NCBI GenBank assembly: GCA_944389505.1
Contig: CALXMP010000009.1
Span: 16,735-80,734, forward strand
DNA length: 64,000 nt
Direction: 5' to 3'
Source: an uncultured Spirochaetaceae bacterium
GTDB lineage: Bacteria; Spirochaetota; Spirochaetia; Sphaerochaetales; Sphaerochaetaceae
This document shows, piece after piece, positions 37,747-46,137 of this stretch (the first letter of the stretch is position 1; the number at the start of each line of letters is the position of its first letter). Made by a program: the position numbers and the translations under genes. The notes below the pieces were generated by a model. That model was not told where the DNA came from, ran no database searches, and saw only the letters and a program-made list of their open reading frames with translations.

Positions 37747-39276
37747 TTGGAACACAACCCTGCAATTGAAATGAGAGGCATTACCAAGCGTTTCGGACAG
37801 GTCGTAGCGAATGACAGCATCGATCTGACGATCCGGCGTGGTGAGATAATGGCGCTGCTGGGAGAGAACGGCAGCGGGAAGACAACTCTCATGAATATGC
37901 TCTCCGGTATCTATCAGCCCGATGGTGGCGAGATATGCAAGGATGGTAATCCCATCTACATCCATTCCCCCCGAGAGGCTTTTGGTTATGGCATAGGAAT
38001 GATCCATCAGCACTATAAGCTCATTGAGGTCTTCACAGCAGCGGAGAATATCATTCTCGGTCTGAATGAGGAGAAGATGGATCTGAAGCAGACGGCTTCG
38101 AAGGTCCGGGAGATATGCAGCCGCTATGGATTCGACATCGATCCGGATCAGAAGGTCTACGATATGTCGGTCTCACAGAAGCAGACTGTAGAGATTGTTA
38201 AAGTTCTCTACCGTGGTGCTGATATCCTCATCCTCGATGAGCCGACGGCTGTCCTTACGCCTCAGGAGACGCAGAAGCTCTTCCGTGTCCTCAGGAACAT
38301 GAAGGAGGATGGGAAGGCCATTGTCATAATAACCCACAAGCTCCATGAGGTTATGGAGGTCTCTGATAAAGTCGCGGTTCTGAGGAAGGGAAAGTACATA
38401 GGGACGGTCAATACCTCGGAGACAAATCCTCAGGCCCTTACTGATATGATGGTCGGACATGCTGTCTCCCTGAATATAGATCGCCCAAAATACGATGCCC
38501 CCAAGAAGAAGCTTATTGTTGAGAATCTCACATGCGTCGATGATGAGGGCGTTAAGAAGCTCGATTCCGTTTCCTTTACGGCATATACAGGAGAGATTCT
38601 TGGTGTCGCAGGTATTTCAGGATCGGGGCAGAAGGAGCTTCTCGAGGCGATAACAGGTCTCTATTCCGTGAAGAGCGGCAGTGTCAGATTCATCGGCGAT
38701 GATGGACAGGAGATCGAGCTTGTAGGCAAGACTCCGATGAAGATAAGGCAGACAGGTGTCGGAATGGCTTTCGTCCCTGAGGACAGGCTTGGCATGGGAC
38801 TTGTAGGCTCCATGGGCATGACAGGCAACATGCTTCTCCGTTCATGGAAGGCCGGGAAGGGCGCTCTTGTCCGCAGAAAGGAGCCGGAAGCTCTTGCAGG
38901 GAGGATCCTGGAGGAGCTTGAGGTCGTCACTCCGGGGGTTGATTATCCTGTCAGAAGACTTTCCGGAGGAAATGTCCAGAAGGTTCTTGTCGGACGTGAG
39001 ATATCAAGTGAGCCTGCAGTGCTGATGACTGCCTATGCCGTGCGTGGCCTGGATATAAATACATCCTATACAATCTACAATCTTCTGACAGAACAGAAGA
39101 TGAAGGGCGTTGCTGTCATATATGTCGGAGAGGATCTCGATGTCCTTCTTGAGCTTGCTGACAGGATCGTCGTGCTCTGCGGCGGTCAGGTTGCAGGCAT
39201 CGCCGATGCACGTACTGCAACGAAGGAAGAGATCGGTCTGATGATGACACAGTTCTCTGCCAAGGAGGAAGAATGA
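37747..39276 (+). CDS. BMP-type ABC importer, double ATP-binding protein
   Basis: A 509-residue protein with two fused ABC domains, as in the nucleoside importers of the YufO/RbsA type. Domain 1 has Walker A GENGSGKTT (about residue 38), the weak signature MSVSQKQTVEIVK and Walker B LILDEPTAVLTP. Domain 2 (from about residue 258) has the altered Walker A GISGSGQKELL and signature LSGGNVQKVLVGREI. In domain 2 the usual PTRGLD is AVRGLD. Translation appears to start at TTG 37747 after GAGAGG. Four bases overlap with the permease gene that follows. Confidence 0.93.
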   Translation: MEHNPAIEMRGITKRFGQVVANDSIDLTIRRGEIMALLGENGSGKTTLMNMLSGIYQPDGGEICKDGNPIYIHSPREAFGYGIGMIHQHYKLIEVFTAAENIILGLNEEKMDLKQTASKVREICSRYGFDIDPDQKVYDMSVSQKQTVEIVKVLYRGADILILDEPTAVLTPQETQKLFRVLRNMKEDGKAIVIITHKLHEVMEVSDKVAVLRKGKYIGTVNTSETNPQALTDMMVGHAVSLNIDRPKYDAPKKKLIVENLTCVDDEGVKKLDSVSFTAYTGEILGVAGISGSGQKELLEAITGLYSVKSGSVRFIGDDGQEIELVGKTPMKIRQTGVGMAFVPEDRLGMGLVGSMGMTGNMLLRSWKAGKGALVRRKEPEALAGRILEELEVVTPGVDYPVRRLSGGNVQKVLVGREISSEPAVLMTAYAVRGLDINTSYTIYNLLTEQKMKGVAVIYVGEDLDVLLELADRIVVLCGGQVAGIADARTATKEEIGLMMTQFSAKEEE

Positions 39277-40373
39277 TGAGCACAGAAGCCAGAACTCCTA
39301 TGGTACGTCTTGCTAAGCGCAGTGATATGAGTCCGCGGATGATCTGGTGCATCCGGTTCGGGTCTATATTGATAGCGCTTCTTCTTGGCTGCATTCCAAT
39401 ACTTCTTACAGGAAGCAATCCGATTGCCGCTTATGAAGTGATTGTTGCGGGATCCCTCTCGAGGCCGATATACATAAGGCAGACGATAAGGATCGCGATT
39501 CCGCTCCTTGGATGTGCGCTCGCGATAGCCCCATGCTTCAAGATGCGTTTCTGGAATATCGGGGCAGAAGGGCAGATAACGATGGGGGCTGTCTTCGCAT
39601 CGTACTTTGCGCTCTTCTGGGTGAATAGGATTCCCCATGTCCCTCTCCTTATCGTCATGGGTATTGCCAGTGCCATCGCTGGTGGTATATGGGCCTTGAT
39701 TCCAGCATTCTTCAAAGCTAAGTGGAATACGAATGAGACGCTCTTCACACTCATGATGAACTATATAGCCATCGGCATAGTCGCATGGCTCCAAGGCGGT
39801 CCCTGGGAGGGCAGGAAGGGTTCGCAGCTCATTCCTATGTTCAATGATGCCGCAAGGCTTCCTGAGGTATTCCGCGTCAACTGCGGATGGATCATCGTCC
39901 TTGTCCTCGCTGTATTGATGCATATCTACATGAATAAGACGAAGCAGGGCTATGAGATAGCTGTAATAGGTGATTCGGTCAACACAGCGCGCTATGCAGG
40001 CATGAATGTCGGCTGGATAATGATGCGCACGATGTTCATATCCGGCGCGATAAGCGGGCTTGTAGGCTTCATAATCGTATCGGGCGCGAACTATACGCTG
40101 TATAAAGGAGTCGCTAACGGTGTCGGCTTCACCTCGATAACTGTTGCATGGCTCTCACAGCTCAATTCATTTGCCATGATTGCCATATCCATGGTCCTCG
40201 CCATCCTTGAGAAGGGTGCGAATACGCTTCAGACCAGGATGCAGATTCCGGCTTCGATTGCAGATATCATAACGGGCATACTTCTCTTCTGCATGCTCAG
40301 TTCGGAGTTCTTCATCAATTACAGGCTGATTTTCCGCAGGAAGGATGAGAAAGGCAAGGAGGCCGACGCATGA
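39273..40373 (+). CDS. BMP-type ABC importer, permease 1
   Basis: A 366-residue membrane permease of the YufP type (BPD_transp_2 family), about nine helices. FWNIGAEGQITMGAVFASYF is the signature block near residue 93, and GANYTLYKGVANGVGFTSIT the late one. It starts with an ATGA overlap with the ATPase gene and ends with another with permease 2. Together with the ATPase and the BMP-binding protein at 41496 it imports nucleosides or related compounds; this is the known role of characterised relatives. Confidence 0.93.
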   Translation: MMSTEARTPMVRLAKRSDMSPRMIWCIRFGSILIALLLGCIPILLTGSNPIAAYEVIVAGSLSRPIYIRQTIRIAIPLLGCALAIAPCFKMRFWNIGAEGQITMGAVFASYFALFWVNRIPHVPLLIVMGIASAIAGGIWALIPAFFKAKWNTNETLFTLMMNYIAIGIVAWLQGGPWEGRKGSQLIPMFNDAARLPEVFRVNCGWIIVLVLAVLMHIYMNKTKQGYEIAVIGDSVNTARYAGMNVGWIMMRTMFISGAISGLVGFIIVSGANYTLYKGVANGVGFTSITVAWLSQLNSFAMIAISMVLAILEKGANTLQTRMQIPASIADIITGILLFCMLSSEFFINYRLIFRRKDEKGKEADA

Positions 40374-41353
40374 CAACCCTTATCACATTGATAGTAGCAG
40401 CTGTTACCTTCGGCACAGTCCTGATGTATGGAACGCTGGGAGAGATACTGACAGAGAAGTCCGGCAACCTCAACCTTGGTGTAGAGGGAATCATGTATAT
40501 GGGTGGTGCATTCGGCCTTGCTGGTGCATTCTACTATGAGAAAGCCGCAGGAGGCGCTGCCAGCGGTCCTGTTGCGATAATCATCGCTATCCTCGCCGCA
40601 TTCGCTGCTGGAATGGCTGCTTCCGCTATATACAGCTTCATAACGATCACTCTCAGGGCGAATCAGAACGTCACAGGTCTCGCTCTCTCTATCTTCGGCA
40701 CCGGAATAGGTCAGTTCGTAGGTGAGTTCATGAGAGTCAGCGAGAAGGGATATGTCGCTCTCAGCAATGATCTCAAGGATGCATTCTCTGCTGCAATCTT
40801 CCCTGATTTCCTCATCAATATCCCTGTTATCGGAAGGATATTCTTCTCCCACACGGTATTCTTCTACCTTGCAGTCCTGCTTGCAGTCCTTATGTACCTC
40901 TTCCTCCGGAAGACACGCTACGGCCTCTATCTCTCGGCTGTCGGCGAATCCCCCGCAACATCCGATGCGGCTGGCATCAATGTAGCAAAATACAAATACC
41001 TTGCAACAACGATCGGCGGTGGTATCTCAGCAATAGGCGGCATGGTGTATATCATGACGACTGCGGGGTGTGTATGGAACCATGAAGGACTTTCCGGAGT
41101 AGGCTGGCTTGCTGTTGCTCTCGTAATCTTCTGCATATGGAGACCTCTCAATGCGATATGGGGCTCTGTGCTGTTCGGCGCGATGATGATCATGTATCTC
41201 CGTGTATCGATTCCATTCATACCTACGGAGATCTATAAGATACTGCCATACATCGTCACAGTCATCGTTCTCATACTCACAAGCATGAAGAACAGCCGCG
41301 ACAAGCAGCCTCCTGCATCGCTTGGCAACAATTATTTCAGAGAAGAGAGATGA
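40370..41353 (+). CDS. BMP-type ABC importer, permease 2
   Basis: A 327-residue permease of the YufQ type, about nine helices. TLGEILTEKSGNLNLGVEGI (about residues 22-41) is the signature N-terminal block, and GLYLSAVGESPATSDAAGIN the conserved cytoplasmic loop. A strong terminator follows its stop at 41361, so the binding-protein gene downstream is transcribed separately. Confidence 0.94.
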   Translation: MTTLITLIVAAVTFGTVLMYGTLGEILTEKSGNLNLGVEGIMYMGGAFGLAGAFYYEKAAGGAASGPVAIIIAILAAFAAGMAASAIYSFITITLRANQNVTGLALSIFGTGIGQFVGEFMRVSEKGYVALSNDLKDAFSAAIFPDFLINIPVIGRIFFSHTVFFYLAVLLAVLMYLFLRKTRYGLYLSAVGESPATSDAAGINVAKYKYLATTIGGGISAIGGMVYIMTTAGCVWNHEGLSGVGWLAVALVIFCIWRPLNAIWGSVLFGAMMIMYLRVSIPFIPTEIYKILPYIVTVIVLILTSMKNSRDKQPPASLGNNYFREER

Positions 41354-41360
41354 AAAATCT

Positions 41361-41388
41361 GGACTGCTGTGATATGCAGTCCTTTTTT
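41361..41388 (+). terminator. Terminator after BMP permeases
   Basis: GGACTGC (41361-41367) pairs with GCAGTCC (41376-41382), followed by six T. A TAGAAT hexamer at 41395-41400 after it probably starts the binding-protein transcript. Confidence 0.85.
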
Positions 41389-41440
41389 ATGGTGCTAGAA
41401 TATAGCCAGAAAGGTTGGTAATTGTCTGTTCGTCGAAGAT

Positions 41441-41467
41441 GGCGGGGATGCAGATCATATCTCCGCC
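41441..41467 (+). promoter_or_regulatory. Leader hairpin of the BMP binding-protein gene
   Basis: GGCGGGGAT (41441-41449) pairs with ATCTCCGCC (41459-41467) with one G-U pair, in a leader of about 90 nt. I do not recognise a known riboswitch. It could stabilise the mRNA or regulate it. Confidence 0.5.
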
Positions 41468-41495
41468 CTGATAATGAAACTTTTAAGGAGAGCAT

Positions 41496-42716
41496 ATGAA
41501 GAAAATTTCGTTCGTTCTTATTGTGCTGGCTCTTATTTCCGGTTTTGTATTCGCAAGCGGCAGCAGCGAGACAGCTGCTCCTGCAGATAGCAATACCGTA
41601 AGAGTCGGTCTTCTCTGTATTGGTGATGAAAACGATCAGGGATACACCTACAACTTCATCAGAGGCCGTGATGAGGCAACTGAGATGCTCAAGGCAGATG
41701 GCATCAATGTTGAGTGGGTGACAAAGTACAACATCGGCGAGGATGCGACATGCAGAGACGCTAATATCGAGGCTGCTGAGGAAGGATGCCAGATCATCAT
41801 CAACAACAGCTACGGTTTTGAGCCTTTCATGCTCGAGGTTGTCGATGACTATCCAGAGATTGAGTTCATCAGCTGTACGAACTGCGCATCAGCATTCGAC
41901 GGCAGAGACAATACCCACAACGCTTTCGCCAATATCTATGAAGGCAGATACATCGCAGGTGTTGTTGCAGGTCTCAAGCTCCAGCAGATGATCGATGAGG
42001 GTACAATCACTCCAGAGCAGGCTATAATCGGATACGTAGGCGCATACTCATTCGCAGAGGTTATCTCTGGATTCACATCCTACTTCCTCGGTGCAAGGTC
42101 TGTATGTCCGTCGGTTACGATGAAGGTTTCCTTCGTAGGCTCATGGTCTGATGCTACAGCTGAGTCCGATGCGGCTCTTGCTCTTGCTGATCAGGGCTGT
42201 GTGATGATCTCCCAGCATTCTGACAACACAACACCGGCAACAGCTGCTCAGTCACGCGGCGTATTCCACACGGGATACAACAATGACATGACCGGTATTG
42301 CTCCTAATGCATCGCTCATCTCCACAAGGATCGATTGGGGTATCTACTTCTATGAGGCTATCAAGGCATATGTCAATGGCGAAGAGATTCCTCAGGACTG
42401 GTGCAAGGGAATGGGAGATGGTGCTGTCGTGATGACTCAGCTCAATGAGGCAATCGCTGCTCCTGGAACAGCAGAGAAGATCGCTGAGGTAGAGCAGGCT
42501 ATCGCTGATGGTACTATCCAGGTATTCGATACAAGCACATTCACGGTCAATGGCGAGGAGCTCACACACGCATTCGCTCTTGATACCGATGGTGATTTCA
42601 CAGCAGATTCCGAGGAAGCTGTCTATGATGGCGCATTCCACGAGTCTGTATTCCAGTCTGCTCCGTACTTTACAGTGCAGATCGATGGAATCGAGTGGCT
42701 CAACGCTGCTTATTGA
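41496..42716 (+). CDS. BMP family binding protein (nucleoside importer)
   Basis: A 406-residue periplasmic binding protein of the BMP/Med family, related to treponemal TmpC/PnrA, which bind purine nucleosides. The signal peptide MKKISFVLIVLALISGFVFASGSS has a signal-peptidase-like FAS end and no Cys. After it VRVGLLCIGDENDQGYTYNF is the canonical start of the mature domain with the DxxQGY ligand region, and FISCTNCASA and YVGAYSFAEVISGF follow. ATG 41496 follows AAGGAGAG. Having its own promoter and hairpin leader allows higher expression than the permeases. Confidence 0.93.
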   Translation: MKKISFVLIVLALISGFVFASGSSETAAPADSNTVRVGLLCIGDENDQGYTYNFIRGRDEATEMLKADGINVEWVTKYNIGEDATCRDANIEAAEEGCQIIINNSYGFEPFMLEVVDDYPEIEFISCTNCASAFDGRDNTHNAFANIYEGRYIAGVVAGLKLQQMIDEGTITPEQAIIGYVGAYSFAEVISGFTSYFLGARSVCPSVTMKVSFVGSWSDATAESDAALALADQGCVMISQHSDNTTPATAAQSRGVFHTGYNNDMTGIAPNASLISTRIDWGIYFYEAIKAYVNGEEIPQDWCKGMGDGAVVMTQLNEAIAAPGTAEKIAEVEQAIADGTIQVFDTSTFTVNGEELTHAFALDTDGDFTADSEEAVYDGAFHESVFQSAPYFTVQIDGIEWLNAAY

Positions 42717-42736
42717 TCAGATTACTGCTGATTACC

Positions 42737-42766
42737 GCCCCTCCGATGCGAGGGGCATTGTTATTC
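42737..42766 (+). terminator. Terminator after BMP binding-protein gene
   Basis: GCCCCTC-CGATGC-GAGGGGC (42737-42756) followed by ATTGTTATTC. The convergent esterase gene ends at 42768, so it may act in both directions. Confidence 0.65.
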
Positions 42767-42767
42767 T

Positions 42768-44540
42768 CTATACCTCTTTTCCGTCGTAATACAGCTTCTT
42801 CGTACTGGGATCCTTGGAGAAATGGCTGAGGAACTCCGCCCATGCTGTCCTGCATTCGCTTGGCCATGTGGCATGTGTCTTTGTCTCCATCTCAACGCAT
42901 CTGAGGATAGGAATGCCAGATGCTGAATGGAATAGATAGTTTATGGCTGATCCGACCTTGAATGAGCAGTTCTTCCCTCCGTCATTGTATGTATAGCTAT
43001 CCCAGTTCTCCTTCAGATTGAATGCATCGTGCCAGTGTTCGATGAGCATCCTTGCATCATCTGTACCGAAACCTCCGGGGAACATATTGTCATCAAGCCC
43101 CATACCAGCTATTACAGGCACGACCGAGCCATTGATGAAGGGGAGTGCTTCGCCTTCCATGTTGAGGATCTTCGCAGAGAAAGGTGCCACTGCCGTGAAC
43201 GTATCCGGACGATAGCTTGCGCAGGCCCAGGACATCATGCCTCCTGAGGACTGTCCGCTTGCATATACCCTGCTTCTGTCTATATTGAAGTTCTCTGCTG
43301 CCCATTTATAGAGATAATCCACGAAAAGCATGTCAGAGGGACGGTCATGCTGGGGTTTTCCTGTATTCCACATCGCACGGAATCTCTCGTTTATCACCAT
43401 ATCCGAGACGGAGCGAATGCGGTTTGGAAGCGATGCAGTCGGGCAGATTATCATGAATCCATACTCCTCAGCAGTCTCTGCCCATCCCATGCGGTCAGCA
43501 ATCTCATCTCCGCTTCCTCCGGCTCCATGGAAGACAAAGAGAAGCGGGAATGGTTTCGAGTCATCCACTGACTCAGGTTTATACACCCACCATACACGCA
43601 GATACGCATCAGATCCGTCAGCATGGTATCCTCCTGCGACCATTTTGGAGAACTTCATGAATCCGCGCTCTTCTATTGACGGATAGCGTCTGAGAGCTCC
43701 ATTTGCATTGCCGGGGTATCGGGCAGTGCCTGAGAAGACCATATTCCAGATTGATTCTGAATACTCGGCTGAGAGGCAATCCTTCCAGTCACGGTCATCA
43801 TGGACAGTCAGTGCGCACCAATGCTCATCCACAGTCCCTCCAGCCTCCGGCTTCCAGATCCGCCTCCCGTCTATGCATTCGGGGCTGTCAGAGCTATGGT
43901 TTGCCGCTCTGTAGTACTTAATCTCACGGGAAAGGCTCTCATCATTGCTTCTGCAGGATATCCACACAGGCATCTGGACCTGGCTGTATAGGACACCCGG
44001 GACCTTGGTCATCTTAGCATTCATCATGGAAAGCTCTTCTTCATCCATCCCGCTTTCCCCGACGAGCGCTGTTCCAGCCCAGCTCCGCGGGAAGAGCCTG
44101 CTCTGCCTGCCGATGACGGATGCAGTCTCGCCATATGCATAGATGTAGAACTTCGATGAGAATGCAGAGGCAAACGGTCTGTAGTTCACATCCTCCCGCA
44201 GGGCATTTATATAGGCAATCTCGCTCTCGTCATCGCCCCATGCACCATTCTCAGCTTCCATCATGACAAGATAGAAATGATTCTTTTCAGCAAGGCTCTT
44301 CCATCCGCTTTCAATGAGGAATCTGTCTGTCTCATAGGATGCCGGCACACCTATGAATATGGTGGGCTGGTTGTATTCACTGCCATCGGGTATATAGAAC
44401 TTGGCTGTACGGATTTTGTCCCTGCTTACCCTGCAGCGGAAATCATAGTATCCGCACAGTGCCTGCTGATAATAATTCTCCGGATCTATTGTGAGGCTGT
44501 CCGCCTTGGGCAGCCTCATAGCAATCAGTTTTTCTTCCAT
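42768..44540 (-). CDS. Two-domain alpha/beta hydrolase (PHB depolymerase-like esterase)
   Basis: A 590-residue protein without a signal peptide. The C-terminal domain (about residues 320-590) is an esterase of the PHB-depolymerase/feruloyl-esterase type: PLLFVFHGAGGSGDEIADR is the oxyanion-hole region, and VYASGQSSGGMMSWA holds the nucleophile Ser in GQSSG. The N-terminal domain (about 1-250) has a hydrolase-like order too, but the place of the nucleophile reads AYGETAS, so it looks inactive. A role in breaking down acylated plant polysaccharides is possible but a cytoplasmic location makes it uncertain. The start follows TAGGAAGCC. It lies after tryptophanase, with a hairpin between. Confidence 0.8.
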   Translation of the reverse strand: MEEKLIAMRLPKADSLTIDPENYYQQALCGYYDFRCRVSRDKIRTAKFYIPDGSEYNQPTIFIGVPASYETDRFLIESGWKSLAEKNHFYLVMMEAENGAWGDDESEIAYINALREDVNYRPFASAFSSKFYIYAYGETASVIGRQSRLFPRSWAGTALVGESGMDEEELSMMNAKMTKVPGVLYSQVQMPVWISCRSNDESLSREIKYYRAANHSSDSPECIDGRRIWKPEAGGTVDEHWCALTVHDDRDWKDCLSAEYSESIWNMVFSGTARYPGNANGALRRYPSIEERGFMKFSKMVAGGYHADGSDAYLRVWWVYKPESVDDSKPFPLLFVFHGAGGSGDEIADRMGWAETAEEYGFMIICPTASLPNRIRSVSDMVINERFRAMWNTGKPQHDRPSDMLFVDYLYKWAAENFNIDRSRVYASGQSSGGMMSWACASYRPDTFTAVAPFSAKILNMEGEALPFINGSVVPVIAGMGLDDNMFPGGFGTDDARMLIEHWHDAFNLKENWDSYTYNDGGKNCSFKVGSAINYLFHSASGIPILRCVEMETKTHATWPSECRTAWAEFLSHFSKDPSTKKLYYDGKEV

Positions 44541-44564
44541 GGCTTCCTAACTCTAGCATAGATA

Positions 44565-44584
44565 ATCCCCTCCTGAGAGGGGAT
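44565..44584 (-). terminator. Hairpin after tryptophanase gene
   Basis: ATCCCCTC-CTGA-GAGGGGAT, a perfect 8-bp stem five bases after the tnaA stop on the minus strand. The tail TTATC is weak, so termination may be partial. Confidence 0.6.
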
Positions 44585-44588
44585 GCTG

Positions 44589-46034
44589 TCAGAGACTGTC
44601 TCCGAAATCCTTCCGGAAGGCTTTCACAAGCTCCTCCTGCCAAGGGGAGACCGGTTCGAGCCTGCCGAAGAAGAACCTCAGCGATGATGGCTCCTCAACG
44701 AACCTCAGTCCACCTATAAGATCCCTGTGGTCGTAGAGCCATTTGATCCTGTCCACTGCATATTTCACCTGTGAAAGGGTGAAGACGCGGCGGGGAAGGG
44801 CAAGGCGCAGAAGCTCTACCGATGCAAGATGTTCCGATCCATCAGGCTCTCTCTGCTCTGAGACAGTTCCTCTTTCCATGCCTCTTATGCCGCCCGCGAT
44901 ATACACCGCAGCGCCGAGCGCGGCAGCTGGATACTCTTCCTGACGCACATTGGGGATGAAGCGTGATGCATCGAGATGGCATCCAAGTCCTCCAGGAGGA
45001 GTGACGACAGGTACGCCAAGCCTTATCAGCTCATTTGTCATGTATTCGATGAAGAGCGGCCCCTGGGATATGACATCCATATCCATTGTCTCCTCAAGTC
45101 CTACTGCCATCGCTTCCATCTCCCTTACGCTCATTCCGCCGTAGGTGAGGAAGCCTTCGAACATCGGGACAAGCTCCCTCATCTTCGTATAGAGCGCCTT
45201 GTCATGGAGCGCGATACCGCCGCCACGGGCGAATCCGAGCTTTCTTGCCGAGAAGTATATGATGTCCATCTTCGCGGAGATGCGCTTTGTTATCTCCCTT
45301 ATGGAGAGATTCTTTGCAGCTTCTTCTCTTGTCTTGATGAAGTAGAGATTATCCTGCAGGAGGCTTGCATCGATTACCATCAGCTTGCCATAGCTATGGA
45401 CAAGATCCGCAGTTGCCTCCATGTTCTCAAGCGACAGAGGCTGGCCTCCGATAAGATTCGTTCCTGCCTCGATTCTTACGAAAGGAATCCTGTCTCCCTT
45501 CTCATCGAGGAGCTTCTTAAGCTTTTCAAGGTCGAAGTTGCCCTTGAATGGATGGTCGCTTGTGAGCTTTATCCCTTCATCGATGACCAGCTCCTCAACA
45601 CTTCCTCCAAGCCTTGTTATATGTGCTTTCGTGGTAGTGAAGTGGTAGTTCATCGGGATTATCGAGCCTTCCTTGACGAATGTCATCGCAATGATGTTCT
45701 CCGCAGCTCTTCCCTGATGGGCCGGAAGGAAGTAATCGGTGTCGAAGATCTCCTTGAGCTTGTCAGTAAGTCGTGTGAATGTGGCGCTTCCTGCATAGCT
45801 GTCATCAGCTACCATCATGGAGGCAAGCTGCCTGTCGCTCATCGCGTTCACACCGCTGTCCGTGAGCATATCGAGGAAGATGTCCTTGTTCTTCAGCAGG
45901 AATGTGTTGTTCCCTGCTTCCGCTATCGCCTCTGCCCTGCGTTCCACCGGAACGAGGTCAAGCTTCTGTACGATTCTTACCTTATGTAGTTCGAGGGGAA
46001 CATTCTCCCCTGTGTAGAATTGGATTTCTGCCAT
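44589..46034 (-). CDS. tnaA: Tryptophanase family beta-eliminating lyase
   Basis: A 481-residue PLP enzyme of the tryptophanase / tyrosine phenol-lyase family, which splits an aromatic amino acid to pyruvate, ammonia and indole (or phenol). LTDSGVNAMSDRQLASMM (about residues 57-74), PAHQGRAAENI, and IEAGTNLIGGQPLSLENM are family blocks, and the PLP lysine is Lys265 in FSARKLGFARGGGIAL. That context differs from the classical enterobacterial SAKKDAMVPMGG, so substrate choice is open. MAEIQFYTGENVP is the start; nine upstream codons read weakly. The start has GAGGG in a hairpin (46038-46074). A CAGAAAATTT-palindrome site shared with livK lies upstream. Confidence 0.88.
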   Translation of the reverse strand: MAEIQFYTGENVPLELHKVRIVQKLDLVPVERRAEAIAEAGNNTFLLKNKDIFLDMLTDSGVNAMSDRQLASMMVADDSYAGSATFTRLTDKLKEIFDTDYFLPAHQGRAAENIIAMTFVKEGSIIPMNYHFTTTKAHITRLGGSVEELVIDEGIKLTSDHPFKGNFDLEKLKKLLDEKGDRIPFVRIEAGTNLIGGQPLSLENMEATADLVHSYGKLMVIDASLLQDNLYFIKTREEAAKNLSIREITKRISAKMDIIYFSARKLGFARGGGIALHDKALYTKMRELVPMFEGFLTYGGMSVREMEAMAVGLEETMDMDVISQGPLFIEYMTNELIRLGVPVVTPPGGLGCHLDASRFIPNVRQEEYPAAALGAAVYIAGGIRGMERGTVSEQREPDGSEHLASVELLRLALPRRVFTLSQVKYAVDRIKWLYDHRDLIGGLRFVEEPSSLRFFFGRLEPVSPWQEELVKAFRKDFGDSL

Positions 46035-46037
46035 ATG

Positions 46038-46074
46038 CCCTCGCTTTTTCTGTAGTTTCAATCATAGGCGAGGG
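46038..46074 (-). promoter_or_regulatory. Hairpin hiding the tnaA ribosome binding site
   Basis: On the minus strand CCCTCGC (46074-46068) pairs with GCGAGGG (46044-46038). The second arm contains the only ribosome binding site before the ATG at 46034. Confidence 0.5.
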
Positions 46075-46102
46075 AAATGTCAAATAAAATCATAATCGCA
46101 TG

Positions 46103-46125
46103 CAGAAAATTTCATATTTTATGCA
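46103..46125. promoter_or_regulatory. CAGAAAATTT + CAT-N5-ATGCA element
   Basis: CAGAAAATTT (46103-46112) is followed by CAT-ATTTT-ATGCA (46113-46125). The same decamer, then a palindrome with the same spacing, occurs at 14342-14365 before livK. Possible shared operator between lrgB and tnaA. Confidence 0.4.
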
Positions 46126-46137
46126 TAAATATCGAAT

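Noticed and set aside
41401..41495. Purine or other known riboswitch before the BMP binding-protein gene
   Set aside because: A hairpin exists, but the conserved core of purine or preQ1 riboswitches was not found.
37747..42716. Riboflavin-type or simple-sugar assignment of the BMP ABC system
   Set aside because: The double ATPase, permeases and BMP-type binding protein match nucleoside-type systems best; sequence alone does not justify a different substrate.
44976..45989. 337-codon plus-strand frame opposite tryptophanase
   Set aside because: Antisense to the well-conserved lyase; no recognisable domain and no start signal.
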